From: Coix lacryma-jobi var. lacryma-jobi
Taxonomy: Eukaryota > Streptophyta > Magnoliopsida > Poales > Poaceae
NCBI GenBank assembly: GCA_009763385.1
Contig: CM019826.1
Coordinates: 79,567,135-79,631,134, forward strand
Length of the DNA stretch: 64,000 nucleotides
Reading direction: 5' to 3'
Under the pieces are notes generated by a model. That model was not told the DNA's origin, searched no databases, and saw only the letters and a program-made list of their open reading frames with translations. The translations under genes were made by a program, and so were the position numbers. Position 1 is the stretch's first letter; every line of letters begins with the position of its first letter. This document shows positions 21,721 to 32,912 of this stretch, in pieces.

Positions 21721-22863
21721 CCCCTTTCTCCTCTGTTTTGTTACGGCGGCGCTCCGCCAATGGCGCGCTTGCGCCGGTGCTCAACTTCGCCTTCCCGGAC
21801 TCGATTCTGTGCTTCAGCGTGATCGTGCTTCTACGGCGGATCGATCCAAGCCTCCAATTCCGTGATCTGGTGATCCTAGCGGCCAGCGTGGGTGACATGG
21901 CGGCGGAGCCGCGGCGGTGTTATGCCGTTTGGCTAGCTCCGCTCCTCCCCAACCAAATTCAATCATACGGTCTCCTTCCCATCTCCTCTACTGCCTCTAG
22001 ATCATGCTGCTGCCATCAGTAATCCCGGCAGCAACTCCACGCGTATGATCTCGCACGGCGGCACACAGCGGCGCGACCATGCGACATCGGGACAAGCTCA
22101 TTACCGGTCACCAGTTAATTCTACGGCGCGCACGGTGTTCTCCATCACTCGGTGATGCTATGCGGCCAGTTAGTTTCCCAACTCGAGGCCCGTGGCAACT
22201 GGAGCACAGGTTCGCCACGGCATGCCCAGCCGCGACGTCGCGCGTGGTCACGACGTCTCGCCCTCTCGGCTAGAATGCTCCTCGGTCTATGGCTTCAACT
22301 AGAGTGTGCACGGGATTCTACTTCTAGTGGTGATCACCATCGGCTATCCAGCAGCGTCTCTTGTGGGCCATAGCGTTTGGGTCACCGCTTCGCCGCGACG
22401 CGTCAGTCCGCGGCGACGTGCATGCGTTTCATCGCCAAGAGCTCGGTCTCCCTACCTAGTTCGGAGTGCGGTTCATGAGGCATCAACGTGTGCGCGGTGG
22501 TGTGAGTTCGCTCCGAGCCGGTAGAGGCTCTGGCCTGCGCGCTCCGGTACGGGCGCCATGGCCGATGCAGAGGACGAAGATGGCGAAGGTGGCATGAGGC
22601 TTACCGTGGTGGCGGTGAAGATAGGATAGCGGTGCAGGGCGATTCGAGGCCGTGTAGCTCCGGTTGCAGTGCCGTGCAGCTCCTGGTTCACCCCGTGCTC
22701 CGCTTGCGGTCCTCTTCCTCGGCGCCGACGAATTCCGCGGCGGCGCCCGATCCTCCACGGCTCCGCTCCTTCGCTACTCTCTTCTCTCGGCTGTGTGGTG
22801 TGGTGAGTGCGCCACGGTGTGGCGACGCTTGCTGGGAACCCAGGGGTTCCGGCGAGGGCTCGG

Positions 22864-22872
22864 TTTATATAG
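22864..22872 (-). promoter_or_regulatory. TATA box in D 3' LTR
   Basis: Minus-strand CTATATAAA, about 760 bp from the LTR start in element sense. Confidence 0.72.
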
Positions 22873-23631
22873 GCACGGGTGCGTGTCACGGCGGATGGCG
22901 GATCGGCCGCGCAACCTTGATCAAAGGGTCCCGAGACACTCCGATTCCTCACGTCTCCAATTCAATTCGCAGGGGACAAGATTCCCTAGTTTGTTAGGGG
23001 TTTGTTAGCCGCGGTCGGCCGAGGTGGCACGGTGGGGGCCGCCGCCGTTGCCGTGCTCTGCCTTCCGGCTTGCGCAAGAAGAAGAACAGAGATGGTTCTC
23101 GCTGACGCATGGGGTCGGGTTGTCGGGGTCTCGGCGCGGAGGCGAGCGGGCGCACGTGATGGCAGAGCCGCTCCGCGTGCGGTTGAGCTGGTCGGTTGGA
23201 CCGTGCGGTGCACGCGTGGTGACGGGCCGAAATGGCTGCGCGAGTGCTTTCTGCGCGGGAGGTTTCGGCCCAGTCAGTGTGTTCCCCTCTCTCTTTTTCT
23301 TTTCCTAATTAGATTAATGCTAATGTTGATACTTATTCCAAATATTAATCTCAAACTTTTAGGGCTGTCAAGTAGTATGTTATGTAAATTTATATATATA
23401 TGTTTTTGGTGCATTTCACACAGAAATCCAAGAAGAGCCAAATCACATATGCTTATTAATAGGTTATTTAGTTACACACTATGCACCTTACCTAATGGTC
23501 AAGTATGAATGTTAATGCATATGCTTAGAGATTGACGCACAAGTAAGTTGTCTCACTCATCATGCAAGGTAAAAAGAAAAGAAAAATTTTGTGGTTGGGA
23601 TTTTTGAGGTAGAAATTTGTGGGTTGTTACA

Positions 23632-23645
23632 GTCTCCCCCCCCTT
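23632..23645 (-). other. Element D polypurine tract
   Basis: Minus-strand purine run AAGGGGGGGGGAGAC touching the 3' LTR. Confidence 0.85.
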
Positions 23646-23666
23646 ATTAGGATCTCGACCCCGAGA

Positions 23667-25676
23667 TTAAACCGATACGTACCCGATGAATAGGTAGGAA
23701 AATTGCACTCGTAGATCGGATTCTTTCTCCCACGTTGCTTCTCTTTCAGTGTGGTTACTCCACTGAACTTTACACATTCCGATAATCTTACTTCGGGTCT
23801 CTTTTGTGTCCCATCCCAATATCTTGATTGGATGTTCTCTATACTCGAGTGTATCTTGTAAATCAAGTGCATTAGTGGGCACAACCTCTTCTGGTACTCG
23901 TAAACATTTACGTAGCTGAGATACGTGGAACACAGGATGTACCCCTATTAACTCTTTAGGTAGGTCCAGTTCATATGCAAGCTTTCCAACCTTCTCAGTA
24001 ATTTGGTATGGTCCCACGAATCTTGGTGCAAGCTTTCCTTTCTTATGAAATCTGACGGTGCCCCGAAGTGGAGATACTTTTAGGTAAACAAAATCTCCTA
24101 CCTCAAATGCGAGGTCTCTTCGCCTTTTATCTGCATAACTCTTGTATCGAGTTTGTGCTATCTTTAGATTTTCTCGAACCTGATTCACCCCTTCCTCTGC
24201 TTCCTTAATTTTTGCGGGTCCGAAGAGTGATCTTTCTCCAGGGTTAGACCACATTAACGGAGTCTGGCATGGTCTTCCGTACAAGGCCTCAAATGGGGAC
24301 ATCTTAATGCTAGCCTGGTAGCTGTTGTTATATGCAAATTCTGCATGTGCTAAGCATTTCTCCCAATCCTTGCCGTAATTTAGCACAATGGCTCGGAGCA
24401 TATCTTCCAGTATCTGATTTACTCTTTCTGTTTGCCCATCGGTTTGTGGGTGGTAAGCTGTGCTGTAATCAAGTTTCGTCCCAATTGCCTTATGCAAGGA
24501 TTTCCAAAATTGAGAAGTAAATTGTGGTCCTCGATCAGACACGATGCTTGATGGTGCTCCATGAAGCTTAAGGATATGTTCCACGTATAACTCTGCTAAT
24601 CTCTTAGTAGGATAAGCGGTCTTAACAGGTATGAAATGAGCCACTTTTGTCAACCTGTCCACAACCACCCAAATGGAGTTGTTGCCTTTTTGCGTCCTTG
24701 GCAACCCAACTATAAAGTCCATGGTTATGCATTCCCATTTCCACTGAGGAATTTCTAGTGGTTTAAGTAATCCTGCGGGTCTTCCATGCTCAGCTTTAAC
24801 CCTGCCGCATGTGTCGCATTTTGCCACGTGTTCTGCTACAGAGGTTTTCATGCCTTTCCACCAGAAGTGTTTCTTCAAATCTTGATACATTTTGGCTCCT
24901 CCAGGGTGAATGCTATACTTAGAGCTATGTGCCTCAGTCAATATTTCATTGCGAAGCTCCGGGTTAGTGGGTACACATATTCGATCCTTGTACCAAAGAG
25001 TTCCTTGCTCATCTTCTCGGTGATCGGTGCGATACCCAAGCTTCATCAAACCCCGGATATACTCCATTTCCTCACAATTCTCCTGAGCTTTGCGGATTCT
25101 ATCTGTGAGGTTGTATTGGATCCGTAACTCATTCAGCATTCCATGCGGTAGGATCTCTAACTGGAAGTGTTCAATTTCCTCCTTCAGTTCAGCTGGCACA
25201 GATTCCGCTATTAGGGTGTGACAATAACTCTTGCGACTGAGTGCATCTGCCACAACATTGGCCTTTCCTGGGTGATAGTGAATTTCTAGATCATAATCTT
25301 TAATAAGTTCGAGCCATCGGTGCTGCCTCATATTTAGGTCTTCTTGAGTAAAGAAATATTTCAGGCTCTTGTGATCGGTATAAATATCGCACTTGTTGCC
25401 TATCAAATAGTGCCTCCAAATCTTTAGTGCATGTACCACAGCTGCAAGCTCGAGATCATGAGTGGGATACCGCTGTTCGTGATCTTTTAGCTGTCGGGAG
25501 GCATAGGCTATAGCCTTTCCATTCTGCATCAAAACGCATCCAAGTCCTTGACGGGAGGCGTCGCAATAGACTACGAAACTCTGATTGATGTCTGGCAGAG
25601 CTAACACAGGGGTGGTAGTGAGTCTCTTCTTTAGCTCAAGAAAACTATTCTCACATTCATCTGACCATTCAAAGTT
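23667..25676 (-). pseudogene. Element D pol, second part: RNase H, integrase, chromodomain-like end
   Basis: Continues the pol frame after the TAG at 25677-25679 and is then open to the stop at 23667. RNase H comes first (FVVYCDASRQGLG, YTDHKSLKYF, HPGKANVVADALSR). Integrase follows: a zinc-binding N-terminus (H...H and CDTCGRVKAEH), then the core with catalytic aspartates in MDFIVGLP and VSDRGPQF and the glutamate in NQILEDMLR. The C-terminal part has LAPRFVGPYQI, HPVFHVSQLRKCLRV and a final chromodomain-like segment (HPIKILGWDTKETRSK, then EREATWE), the mark of chromoviruses, thought to steer integration to heterochromatin. Expression depends on reading past or repairing the upstream TAG, so it is listed as broken. 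Confidence 0.9.
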
Positions 25677-27472
25677 CTATGTCTTTTTCAACAGATTGGT
25701 CATCGGGCGAGCGATCTTTGAGAAATTCTCAATGAATCGGCGATAATATCCCGCCAGTCCCAGAAAACTTCTGATTTCACCCACATTACGAGGTGATTCC
25801 CAATCTCTGATAGCTTCTATTTTTGTGGGATCAACAGCTACTCCTTCAGCTGATAGTACGTGTCCCAGAAATGTCACTTCTTCAAGCCAGAACTCACATT
25901 TGCTGAACTTAGCATAAAGCAGATTTTGTGCCAATCTTTCAAGTACAGTCCTCAAATGCAGCTCATGCTCTTCCGCTGTGGCTGAGTATATAAGAATGTC
26001 GTCAATGAATACTACGACAAACTTATCTAACTCCTCCATAAACACCTTATTCATCATGTTCATGAAATAGGCAGGTGCATTCGTGAGCCCAAATGGCACT
26101 ACTGTGAACTCATACTGCCCATACCTCGTGACAAAAGCTGTTTTGGAAATATCAATTTCTCTGATCCTCATCTGATGATAACCTGATCGAAGGTCAATCT
26201 TGGAAAAGTACTTAGCATTTCGCAACTGATCAAGCAGGTCATCAATCCTCGGCAACGGGTATTTGTTCTTGATAGTCACCGCATTCAGGCTCCTATAATC
26301 AACACACATCCTCATTGTGCCATCCTTCTTCCTCACAAACAGTACAGGAGAACCCCAAGGTGATGCACTAGGCCTGATATATCCCTTATCAGCAAGTTCC
26401 TTCAATTGTTTCTTTAATTCAACCAATTCATCAACAGACATGCGATATGGTCTTTTGGCTATAGGCCCTGTTCCTGGCAATAAATTGATCACAAACTCCA
26501 CTTCCCGTTCCGGAGGCATCCCTGGTATTTCTTCCGGAAAAACATCGGCATGGTCTCTGACTATGGGTACATCATCTACTGTCAAAGGTTTATCCTGGGG
26601 TGTAACCTTGGTTTTAAGGGCACATAGAAGGGTAGCAGTTTTCTCGGCTTGGGGTGTGCATCGAACGGCTTGGCCTGTTGGATGAGTTATTTGAATGTAT
26701 CTGGGTGAGCACGATATAATACTCCGGTGCTTGGTTAACCAGTCCATTCCTAAAATAACCTCTAAGCTGGTAGAAGGTAGTAGGGTTAGGTCGGCTGTGA
26801 AAACTAATCCCTCGATGGTTAATTTCACTCCCTTACATATATGGGTACTCTTTAGGTCTCCTAAGGGTGAGCTAGTTATGATTTGAAGTTGGCGTGGGCT
26901 GACCGGAATGCAATGCTCATGTGCAAACTTTGATGATATGTAAGAACATGTAGCTCCTGAATCGAAAAGAACTGATGCTCTAATGCCGTTAACCAAAAAC
27001 ATACCGTACACCACATCTGGGGCATCTTGGGCATCCTCAGCATTCAGGTGAGTAAGGCGACCACGGGAAGCAGATTCCCGGGGTTGAGGTTGAGCCCTTG
27101 GTGGTGCCTTCGGAGCTTTGGCATTTTCTGGACAGTTGGCAATCTTGTGGCCAGGCTGTCCACACTTAAAACATGTCCAAGGCATACCACTGGTGGGGGT
27201 TGACACGGGTGCCTTCCAGGTGGAGGTGTTCTGCGTGGTGCGGTTCTGAGTAGTACGGTCTTGTGACGCACGAAAGCTTCCTGAACGATCCTGAGTGCGA
27301 GCCGGAGTACGGTCTTGGTATGAGCGAGAGTATTGAGCAGAATGTGAGCCTCCGCTCCTACTGGATCCAGGGCGAGAGTAGCTAGTGACATGGGTCATTC
27401 GTGCCTTCTTGCGCTCAGGGTGACGAAAGGAACCATCTGCTTTGCGCTTTCTCTCTCTGAACTCTTCTCCAG
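25677..27472 (-). pseudogene. Element D gag end, protease and reverse transcriptase
   Basis: Open from the transposon insertion (27473) down to a TAG at 25677-25679; the first ATG in it is at 27398 but the reading frame continues above it, so this is the middle of gag-pol. Counting from that ATG: zinc knuckle C76-C79-H84-C89 (CFKCGQPGHKIANC), protease active site LFDSGAT at 144-150, RT with YPLPRIDDLLDQL, FSKIDLRSGYHQ and catalytic FIDD at about 464-467, then the RT thumb with FLGLAGYYRRFI. The TAG falls just after the RT domain. Confidence 0.9.
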
Positions 27473-27611
27473 CTGGATGGGCCTTTAGTCCCGGGTCCTA
27501 GGGACCTTTAGTCCCGGTTCTGGACCCGGGACTACGGTTCCGGGACTAAAGGTTTGCTACAGTATTCAACCCGGGACTAAAGGTTTGGAATAAAAACGAA
27601 AAAATGTTGTG

Positions 27612-27687
27612 GCTGTGGAGATTCGAACTCAAGACCGCACAGTTAGCCTTCACGTGCGCGCGTTACCAACTGAGCTACACTACACAT
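27612..27687 (-). other. tRNA-like sequence inside the CACTA-like insertion
   Basis: Minus strand: TAGCTCAGTTGGTAAC resembles a tRNA D arm and A box, and GAGTTCGAATCTCCA resembles the T arm and B box, at about tRNA spacing. The anticodon region (GCACG ... TGTGC) encloses an oversized loop of about 11 bases, so it is not a normal tRNA gene. It is best read as a tRNA pseudogene or a tRNA-derived (SINE-like) fragment. Confidence 0.6.
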
Positions 27688-27730
27688 CTAACAGAATAGG
27701 ATACTCCTTCTTTTTAAATTGTGTCTGGAA

Positions 27731-27946
27731 GGACCTTTAGTCTCGGTTGGTGTTACCAAACGGGACTAAAAGGTCCTTTAGTCCCGGTTGGTAATACCAA
27801 CCGGGACTAAAGGTAGGACCTTTAGTCCCGGTTGGTATTACCAACCGGGACTAAAGAACACTGACCCTTTAGCCCCGGTTGCCTCTCGGTTGCCTCGAGG
27901 GAAAAGGAACCTTTAGTCCCGGTTGGTGTTACCAACCGGGACTAAG
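27731..27946. repeat. Hairpin-forming CCTTTAGTCCCGGTTGG palindromes
   Basis: Four near-perfect inverted repeats at about 27731-27776, 27772-27819, 27817-27857 and 27908-27946, each with arms near TTTAGTCCCGGTTGGT and a loop of a few bases. Related half-copies occur at 27479-27552 and 27570-27584. Transcripts would fold into long duplexes. Confidence 0.88.
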
Positions 27947-28029
27947 AAACTTTAGCCCCGGACACAAAATATTCGAGGCTAATGTCCGAATCTGTCTATC
28001 GCCCAAAGGCCATTTCTCTAGTAGTGCAG

Positions 28030-28908
28030 CTTCATTCCGATCCTTTTCGATCTGGATACTGCGATCTATGAGGTCGCGCAGAGTGTGACTCTTAACTCCT
28101 CCCATATTCACCTTGATGCGAGAACTGAGACCCTTGCGGGTAGTAGTACAACTTCTCTTCTTCGCTGGGTCACTATAGAAAGTGGCGCAAAGCGAAGTAG
28201 AGTGGTGAAGCGAGTGGTATACTCAGTAACCTTCTCATTCCCCATCTTAATGTTACGAAACTCTTCTGCCTTAGCTTGCATCACGCCTTCAGGAACGTGA
28301 TAGTCAGTGAAAGCTTCCATGAACTCATCCCAAGTAATCCCAGCTGGATTCTCATGAGAGTCACTGAAACTGTCCCACCAGGCGCGGGCTGCACCAGTGA
28401 GCTGATGGGTAGCGGCTCCAACACACTCTTCATCGGACAGCATGGTAAGGTCGAGCTTCTTTTCCATCTCACGTAGCCAGTCGTTGGCAGCGAGTGGATC
28501 AGGATCGGTGCCATCATAGGTAGGTGGCCTGAGTTTGATGAATCCTTCAAGCTTCCTTTGAAAGTCATTGTATTGACCACCATTGCGACGATTTGCACCC
28601 TCTACGAGTGCAGCTAGCAGCTGAGTCTGTTGAGCCATCACTTCAGCCAGACTTGGTGGTGCTGGCGGTGGTGGAGGCGGTGGTGCCGCGCCGATTGGCA
28701 CGTGATCATCAGCGGGAACATGGTCATCCCCTGCTGGTGGTGGCGTCTGCTCCATATTGAATGGTACTCCACGTCTTCCTCCACAACCACGACCGTTTCC
28801 CGCTCCGCGTCCTCGTCCACCGAGTCGCCCAGCTCTTACAGCGGGTTCAGGAGTCAGATCACGCGGGTGGCTCAGACGTACTGAGCGGCGTAGCGACATC
28901 TGTGTCAT
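28030..28908 (-). pseudogene. Element D gag, N-terminal part
   Basis: ATG at 28908 (MTQMSLRRSVRLSHP). A basic and glycine-rich N-terminus, a run of prolines (near residues 76-87), then a gag domain with RPPTYDGTDPDPLAANDWLR, ARAWWDSFSD and the VPEGVMQAKAEEFRNIKMG block. A frameshift near 28178 ends the reading at 28108 as 266 residues; gag-like sequence (GLSSRIKV, then MNMGGVKSHTLRDLIDR) continues in another frame to the transposon insertion at 28026. Gag is therefore broken twice. Confidence 0.88.
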
Positions 28909-29195
28909 AGAATAGATAGAGTTTTAGTATATATATATTAACTGTTTAAACATTGCTTACAAGTTTTATTAGAGTCAGTTCAACGATTTACAGAAACATT
29001 ATTCTATCCTGCACTCAAACAAAGAAGCGATAAACATCCATAAGACGCAATAAAATCCGAACACTCATAACATGTTTGTCTTATTTAATAATTAACTTAT
29101 TCGTACTACGCATCGTGAGTACAACTCGGGAATACATCTCATGGGTGACACACACTGGAACTCATCACATGACCACGCAGGGTCATCACTCACAC
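28909..29195 (-). other. Spacer between D extra ORF and gag
   Basis: 287 bp, AT-rich, without a frame. Elements A and E have about 200-bp spacers in the same position. Confidence 0.6.
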
Positions 29196-30419
29196 CTACT
29201 CCTGCCCGTACACTGCTTTCGGGAAGCGACTGTCCTCAGCTTCGATGTCCTCGTTAGTCTTGTGGAGTCGGGCTACATACATAAGCGCTTCAGCAAGCTC
29301 TTCAGTAGGCTTGGCTCCAGGTAGAACAGGGCAAGCGCTGAGGTTGAGTCGGGTGGGTGCCATCTCAAAATCCTCAGTCCTGGGTCGGATTTTGACGCGT
29401 TCTTCTTTGGGTAGTTTCTCCCAAATGCTCTTCATCTCCCTGAGTCGTTTTCTGTCTGACTTCTTCCAGGCATCCCGAGTTCGCTCGCATTTCTCTTGTA
29501 AGTACTCTGTGTTCTTGACATATTCTATCAGGTGACCTTGGTTACGCAATGCTTTCACCTGCATCTCCTTGACTTCTTGTTCCAGGGCCTTCACCTTGTT
29601 TTGAAGTTTTAGAAACTCCATGCCTTGATTCTTCTTCCGGTTCCAACTCTGGTTCAATGATTCGGTCCTTTCTTCTAGATTTCTTTGCAATTCCAGCACT
29701 CGACAGTCCAGATACCAGTTGTCGTTTCCCAAATCTGCAGCCTTGTATCGCAGATCTGCCACTTCCGCCTTGTGCCTTTCCTCTTGTCGCTCCAACTTGT
29801 CTTGCAATTTTGCTATAGTAGCTCTTAGTTCCTCCTGAACGGATCTCTCAATCTTGGTTGCTTCCTGGCACTCCATCAGGTGGTTGCGAGCTGCAGTCTG
29901 TTTGAGCTCAAGGTGACTTGCATAGCTATTCAGGTCATACAAATGGTAAGCTGTGGTGCGCAGGCAGGGATCGGCTTCGGCAAGTACAGTCTGGGTATAG
30001 GCATGCTCCTGCTCAACCTGTGTGAGGTGAGGGTGTAAGGCCTGGGGTAGTAACCGGAACTCTGTTTTCTTCAAGTGGTCTCTGTTGTCTCGTGTTACAA
30101 CCTTGAGTGCTTGAAAGGACACTGCCTGCACGCACTCATCAATGGTCTCTCCAATCACCATCTCTGAGTAAGCTGGAACGGATGGCAGGGTTTGACTTGC
30201 GGGTATCTCCAGTCTGGCCACTATAGGTGCCCTGAGTCCGCCCTCAAGTGCTGGCTCTCCAGAGCAAGTATACAGAATTTGATCAACTGGGACTCCTAAT
30301 GCCACAAGGACTTCACGCAGGGTAAGTGGAATTCCTGCGATCCCTTCGCCGTTGGAAACACACTTTGCAGTAAGGCTGAGCAAAGGTCCTAGCGGCGGAT
30401 GCACTGGGGTTGTCTCCAT
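29196..30419 (-). CDS. Element D extra ORF ahead of gag: 407-residue coiled-coil protein
   Basis: Intact frame starting at the ATG at 30419 (METTPVHPPLGPLLSL); an in-frame GTG two codons earlier is less likely as a start. The N-terminal 120 residues may be a small globular domain (GIPLTLREVLVALGVPVDQ, then an acidic to neutral region); residues about 150-330 are strongly heptad-like and rich in E, K, Q and R (for example KLQDKLERQEERHKAEVADL), so a long coiled coil; the C-terminus is mixed. No zinc knuckle, protease, envelope-type signal peptide or membrane segment. It lies between PBS and gag in the sense of the element, as the H3-tail-like ORFs do in A and E, but has no H3-like N-terminus. 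Function unknown; it is undamaged although gag and pol are broken. Confidence 0.85.
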   Translation of the reverse strand: METTPVHPPLGPLLSLTAKCVSNGEGIAGIPLTLREVLVALGVPVDQILYTCSGEPALEGGLRAPIVARLEIPASQTLPSVPAYSEMVIGETIDECVQAVSFQALKVVTRDNRDHLKKTEFRLLPQALHPHLTQVEQEHAYTQTVLAEADPCLRTTAYHLYDLNSYASHLELKQTAARNHLMECQEATKIERSVQEELRATIAKLQDKLERQEERHKAEVADLRYKAADLGNDNWYLDCRVLELQRNLEERTESLNQSWNRKKNQGMEFLKLQNKVKALEQEVKEMQVKALRNQGHLIEYVKNTEYLQEKCERTRDAWKKSDRKRLREMKSIWEKLPKEERVKIRPRTEDFEMAPTRLNLSACPVLPGAKPTEELAEALMYVARLHKTNEDIEAEDSRFPKAVYGQE

Positions 30420-30572
30420 CTGCACGTATCAAAAAGCTAAGGTTAGCAAGTCCATAGTAAGATAAGCCTTGCATTGAAAAAAATAAATGCAGGGTCGGTA
30501 TATAACCGATGGAGAGTGGCTTCCTGTTTCTAACGTCCATTTTCTAGGGGTCTCGTCCTAAGGTCAAGTATG

Positions 30573-30584
30573 GCTCCGATACCA
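30573..30584 (-). other. Element D primer-binding site
   Basis: Minus-strand TGGTATCGGAGC, two bases from the LTR start at 30587. Confidence 0.87.
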
Positions 30585-32621
30585 ACTGAAATGACCTGAT
30601 TTTCCACGAAGGGAAAATCCACAGAGTCAAGTGTAATAAAACTCTTTCGAGTCAAATTACCCGATAATCCAGTCAAATATCAATAATCCATACTTCGAAT
30701 AATAAACGTACTTAATACGATAATACATTTATTACATCGCCAACAGGCGAAAATTTAGATAAACAACATCCGGAACAGCTTGAAGTAGACGAAGAAGCGC
30801 GATCGAACTCCAACTTGAGCGTAGAAGCGAAAACCCCCTATTCCTCGAACCCCTCAGAGTGGTACTCCTCCTCGGAACCTGAAACCTAAATTTTCAGTAC
30901 GGTTTGTACTGGCCACACTTTCCCATCCTATATGATTTATATGTGGTAGTGGATGCAACAGGTAAATGAAATTCAGACCTAGCAGGCTGGGTTTTCCTAT
31001 GCATAACAGTATAATAATTATGTACGTTTATCATGTTTCACCATTTTAACATATCACCGTATCCATCACCAATTCACCATTCCCTCACACACACATACTC
31101 TCGCTCAGTCGACAGAGGCCAGCTCCCTCCCAGCCTTTGTCTCAACGGCCCGCAGTCTCACCTGACTCACGGCCGGCACACTCTTACCAGAGGGAGAAAA
31201 GAGAAGCTCTCACTAGTCGGAAACAGGTCAGGGAAAAAAGGGTCCGCGGCCAACGAATTGGCCAACGTATCGATCGATCAACCATACACTCTGCAGAGGT
31301 TCTACAATATCCACAAGATCGCCATCATCAGCACCCCCGGATGTGCCTAGGCGGATACCGGCCGCTTGCCAGCCTAGAGTAATGCCACTCTACCACTCAG
31401 CCCTGGATTCACCTCAAGTATGTCTGGGTGACTAAGTCTGTGAAGTCACGATCCCTCTCCCGAAGGGGGAGCCGTGATCGTCTCGGAAGGGTGTGGGACT
31501 CTGATACCCGTACCTTCCTCGCACTCTCTCGCCTAGCAGTAATGGCATTACCCTACCAGGTAGTCCGACCGTCCCCGTCCATAAGGAGCGAGTGGCTTGT
31601 AAAGGTATTTCCCCGTGGTCCAGATCCCGCACCAATCTAGGGTGACTAAGCCGGAATGTCTTCTCAAAGGTTTTCATTATATGTGCCACCACAGCACGCT
31701 CCTGATCTGGGTTCCACCAGCGGCTCACACCAAGATCCACCTCATGTCACCATTTAACCCGCCACAGGTTTCACACCACAGGGGCATCCAGATATGCCCC
31801 ACGGCAAGACTCGCACCAGGCTCGTCATATATTCCGACTTGGTCGACACAACCCTCACCACCATACTCACCCAAAACACACGCAGCACACTCCCCGATAT
31901 ACACCGTATAACATTATGCACCGGTTTTCACCGTAGCACAAATAAATATAATCAAGATAGCATTTACAGCGCGTGTGTCTATCCTATCAGCTGGGTAGCA
32001 AGGGATAGGTTGCGTCAAGGTATGGGCTTACAAGCAATCTATCATGCAAGTCCTATACTGAGTATCATAAAATTAGAAATGTAATTTAGCATGCGTAATG
32101 GGATCTACGAGGTTGGATGGGCTGTGGCACCTTGAGATTGATCGTAGTCTTGTTCCTCCTCGTAGTCGTGATCCTCGTTGTCAGGCGTCCCTTCCGGCTC
32201 TGAAAACGTACGAAAACGGTCGCATTAGCGACATCTATAGAATAGCACAAAGAACGAATGAAAATTCAAAAGATCCAAATGCACTCAAACATGGTACCAT
32301 TAGGTAGATCTCGATTTTAGATGAATTTAGCAACTTGAACCACTATTTTTGGAGTCTGTATGAATTAGTTATGAATTTTCGAAGTTTATTCTATTTTCTG
32401 AAAATAACAAATGACTGGTTTAAACAGGGTGACGACACGTGTCGCTCTGTGACTGGTCCGTTTGGTGTCAGTGAATGACAGGTGGGTCCGCGGTGAGCGT
32501 TGACTTGGTCAACGGGTGTTGATGTCAGCATGGCGTCAGCATTACGTCAACTCGGACGCTTCTGTTCGCGTCCCTCGAGTGAGCCGAGGCCTCCCTCGGT
32601 CGGTGATGCCGAGGTCGCTAC

Positions 32622-32912
32622 CCTCGAGTAAGTCGAGGCCTCCCTCGGCCTCGAGCCTCGGGCGAATCGGTGTTTTGCACCGAGGCCTCCTTCAACCTCG
32701 AGCCTCGGGCGAATCGGTGTTTTGCACCGAGGCCTCCTTCAATCTCGAGCCTCAGGCGAATCGGTATTTTGCACCGAGACTTCTCTCGGCCTCGAGCCTC
32801 GGACGATTCGGTGTTTTGCACCGAGACTTCTCTCGGCCTCGAGCCTCGGGCGAATCGGTGTTTTGCACCGAGGCCTCCTTCAACCTCGAGCCTCGGGCGA
32901 ATCGGTATTTTC
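32622..32912. repeat. 47-bp tandem repeat in D 5' LTR
   Basis: Same array as 21430-21720, with a few substitutions between copies. Confidence 0.86.

Larger units (their letters stand above)
19397..23631 (-). repeat. Element D 3' LTR (4235 bp)
   Basis: Plus-strand TGAAATGACC at 19397 to TTACA at 23631. Carries a 47-bp tandem repeat (about 21430-21720) and a TATA box (22864-22872). Open frames such as 21323-21865 are readings of the repeat and GC-rich sequence, recur in the other LTR, and are not genes. Confidence 0.93.
27473..28026. mobile_element. CACTA-like small DNA transposon inserted in D gag
   Basis: 554 bp flanked by a 3-bp CAG duplication (27470-27472, 28027-28029); the gag frame is consistent across it if it is removed with one TSD. 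The minus-strand end reads CACTACTAGAGAAATGGCC, a CACTA-type terminus; the other end (CTGGATGGGCC) lacks CACTA and may be decayed or truncated. The interior consists of palindromes of CCTTTAGTCCCGGTTGG plus a tRNA-like stretch (27612-27687). No transposase, so non-autonomous. The class assignment rests on one terminus and the 3-bp TSD. Confidence 0.75.

Noticed and set aside
21323..21865. 180-codon open frame repeated at 32516-33058, and overlapping frames
   Set aside because: Product of reading the 47-bp tandem repeat in the D LTRs; several frames on both strands are equally open.
27612..27687. Functional tRNA gene
   Set aside because: The anticodon loop is about 11 bases and several stem pairs do not form, so only a tRNA-like or tRNA-derived sequence is called.
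29196..30419. Envelope-like gene in element D
   Set aside because: It lies ahead of gag rather than after pol and has no signal peptide or membrane segment.
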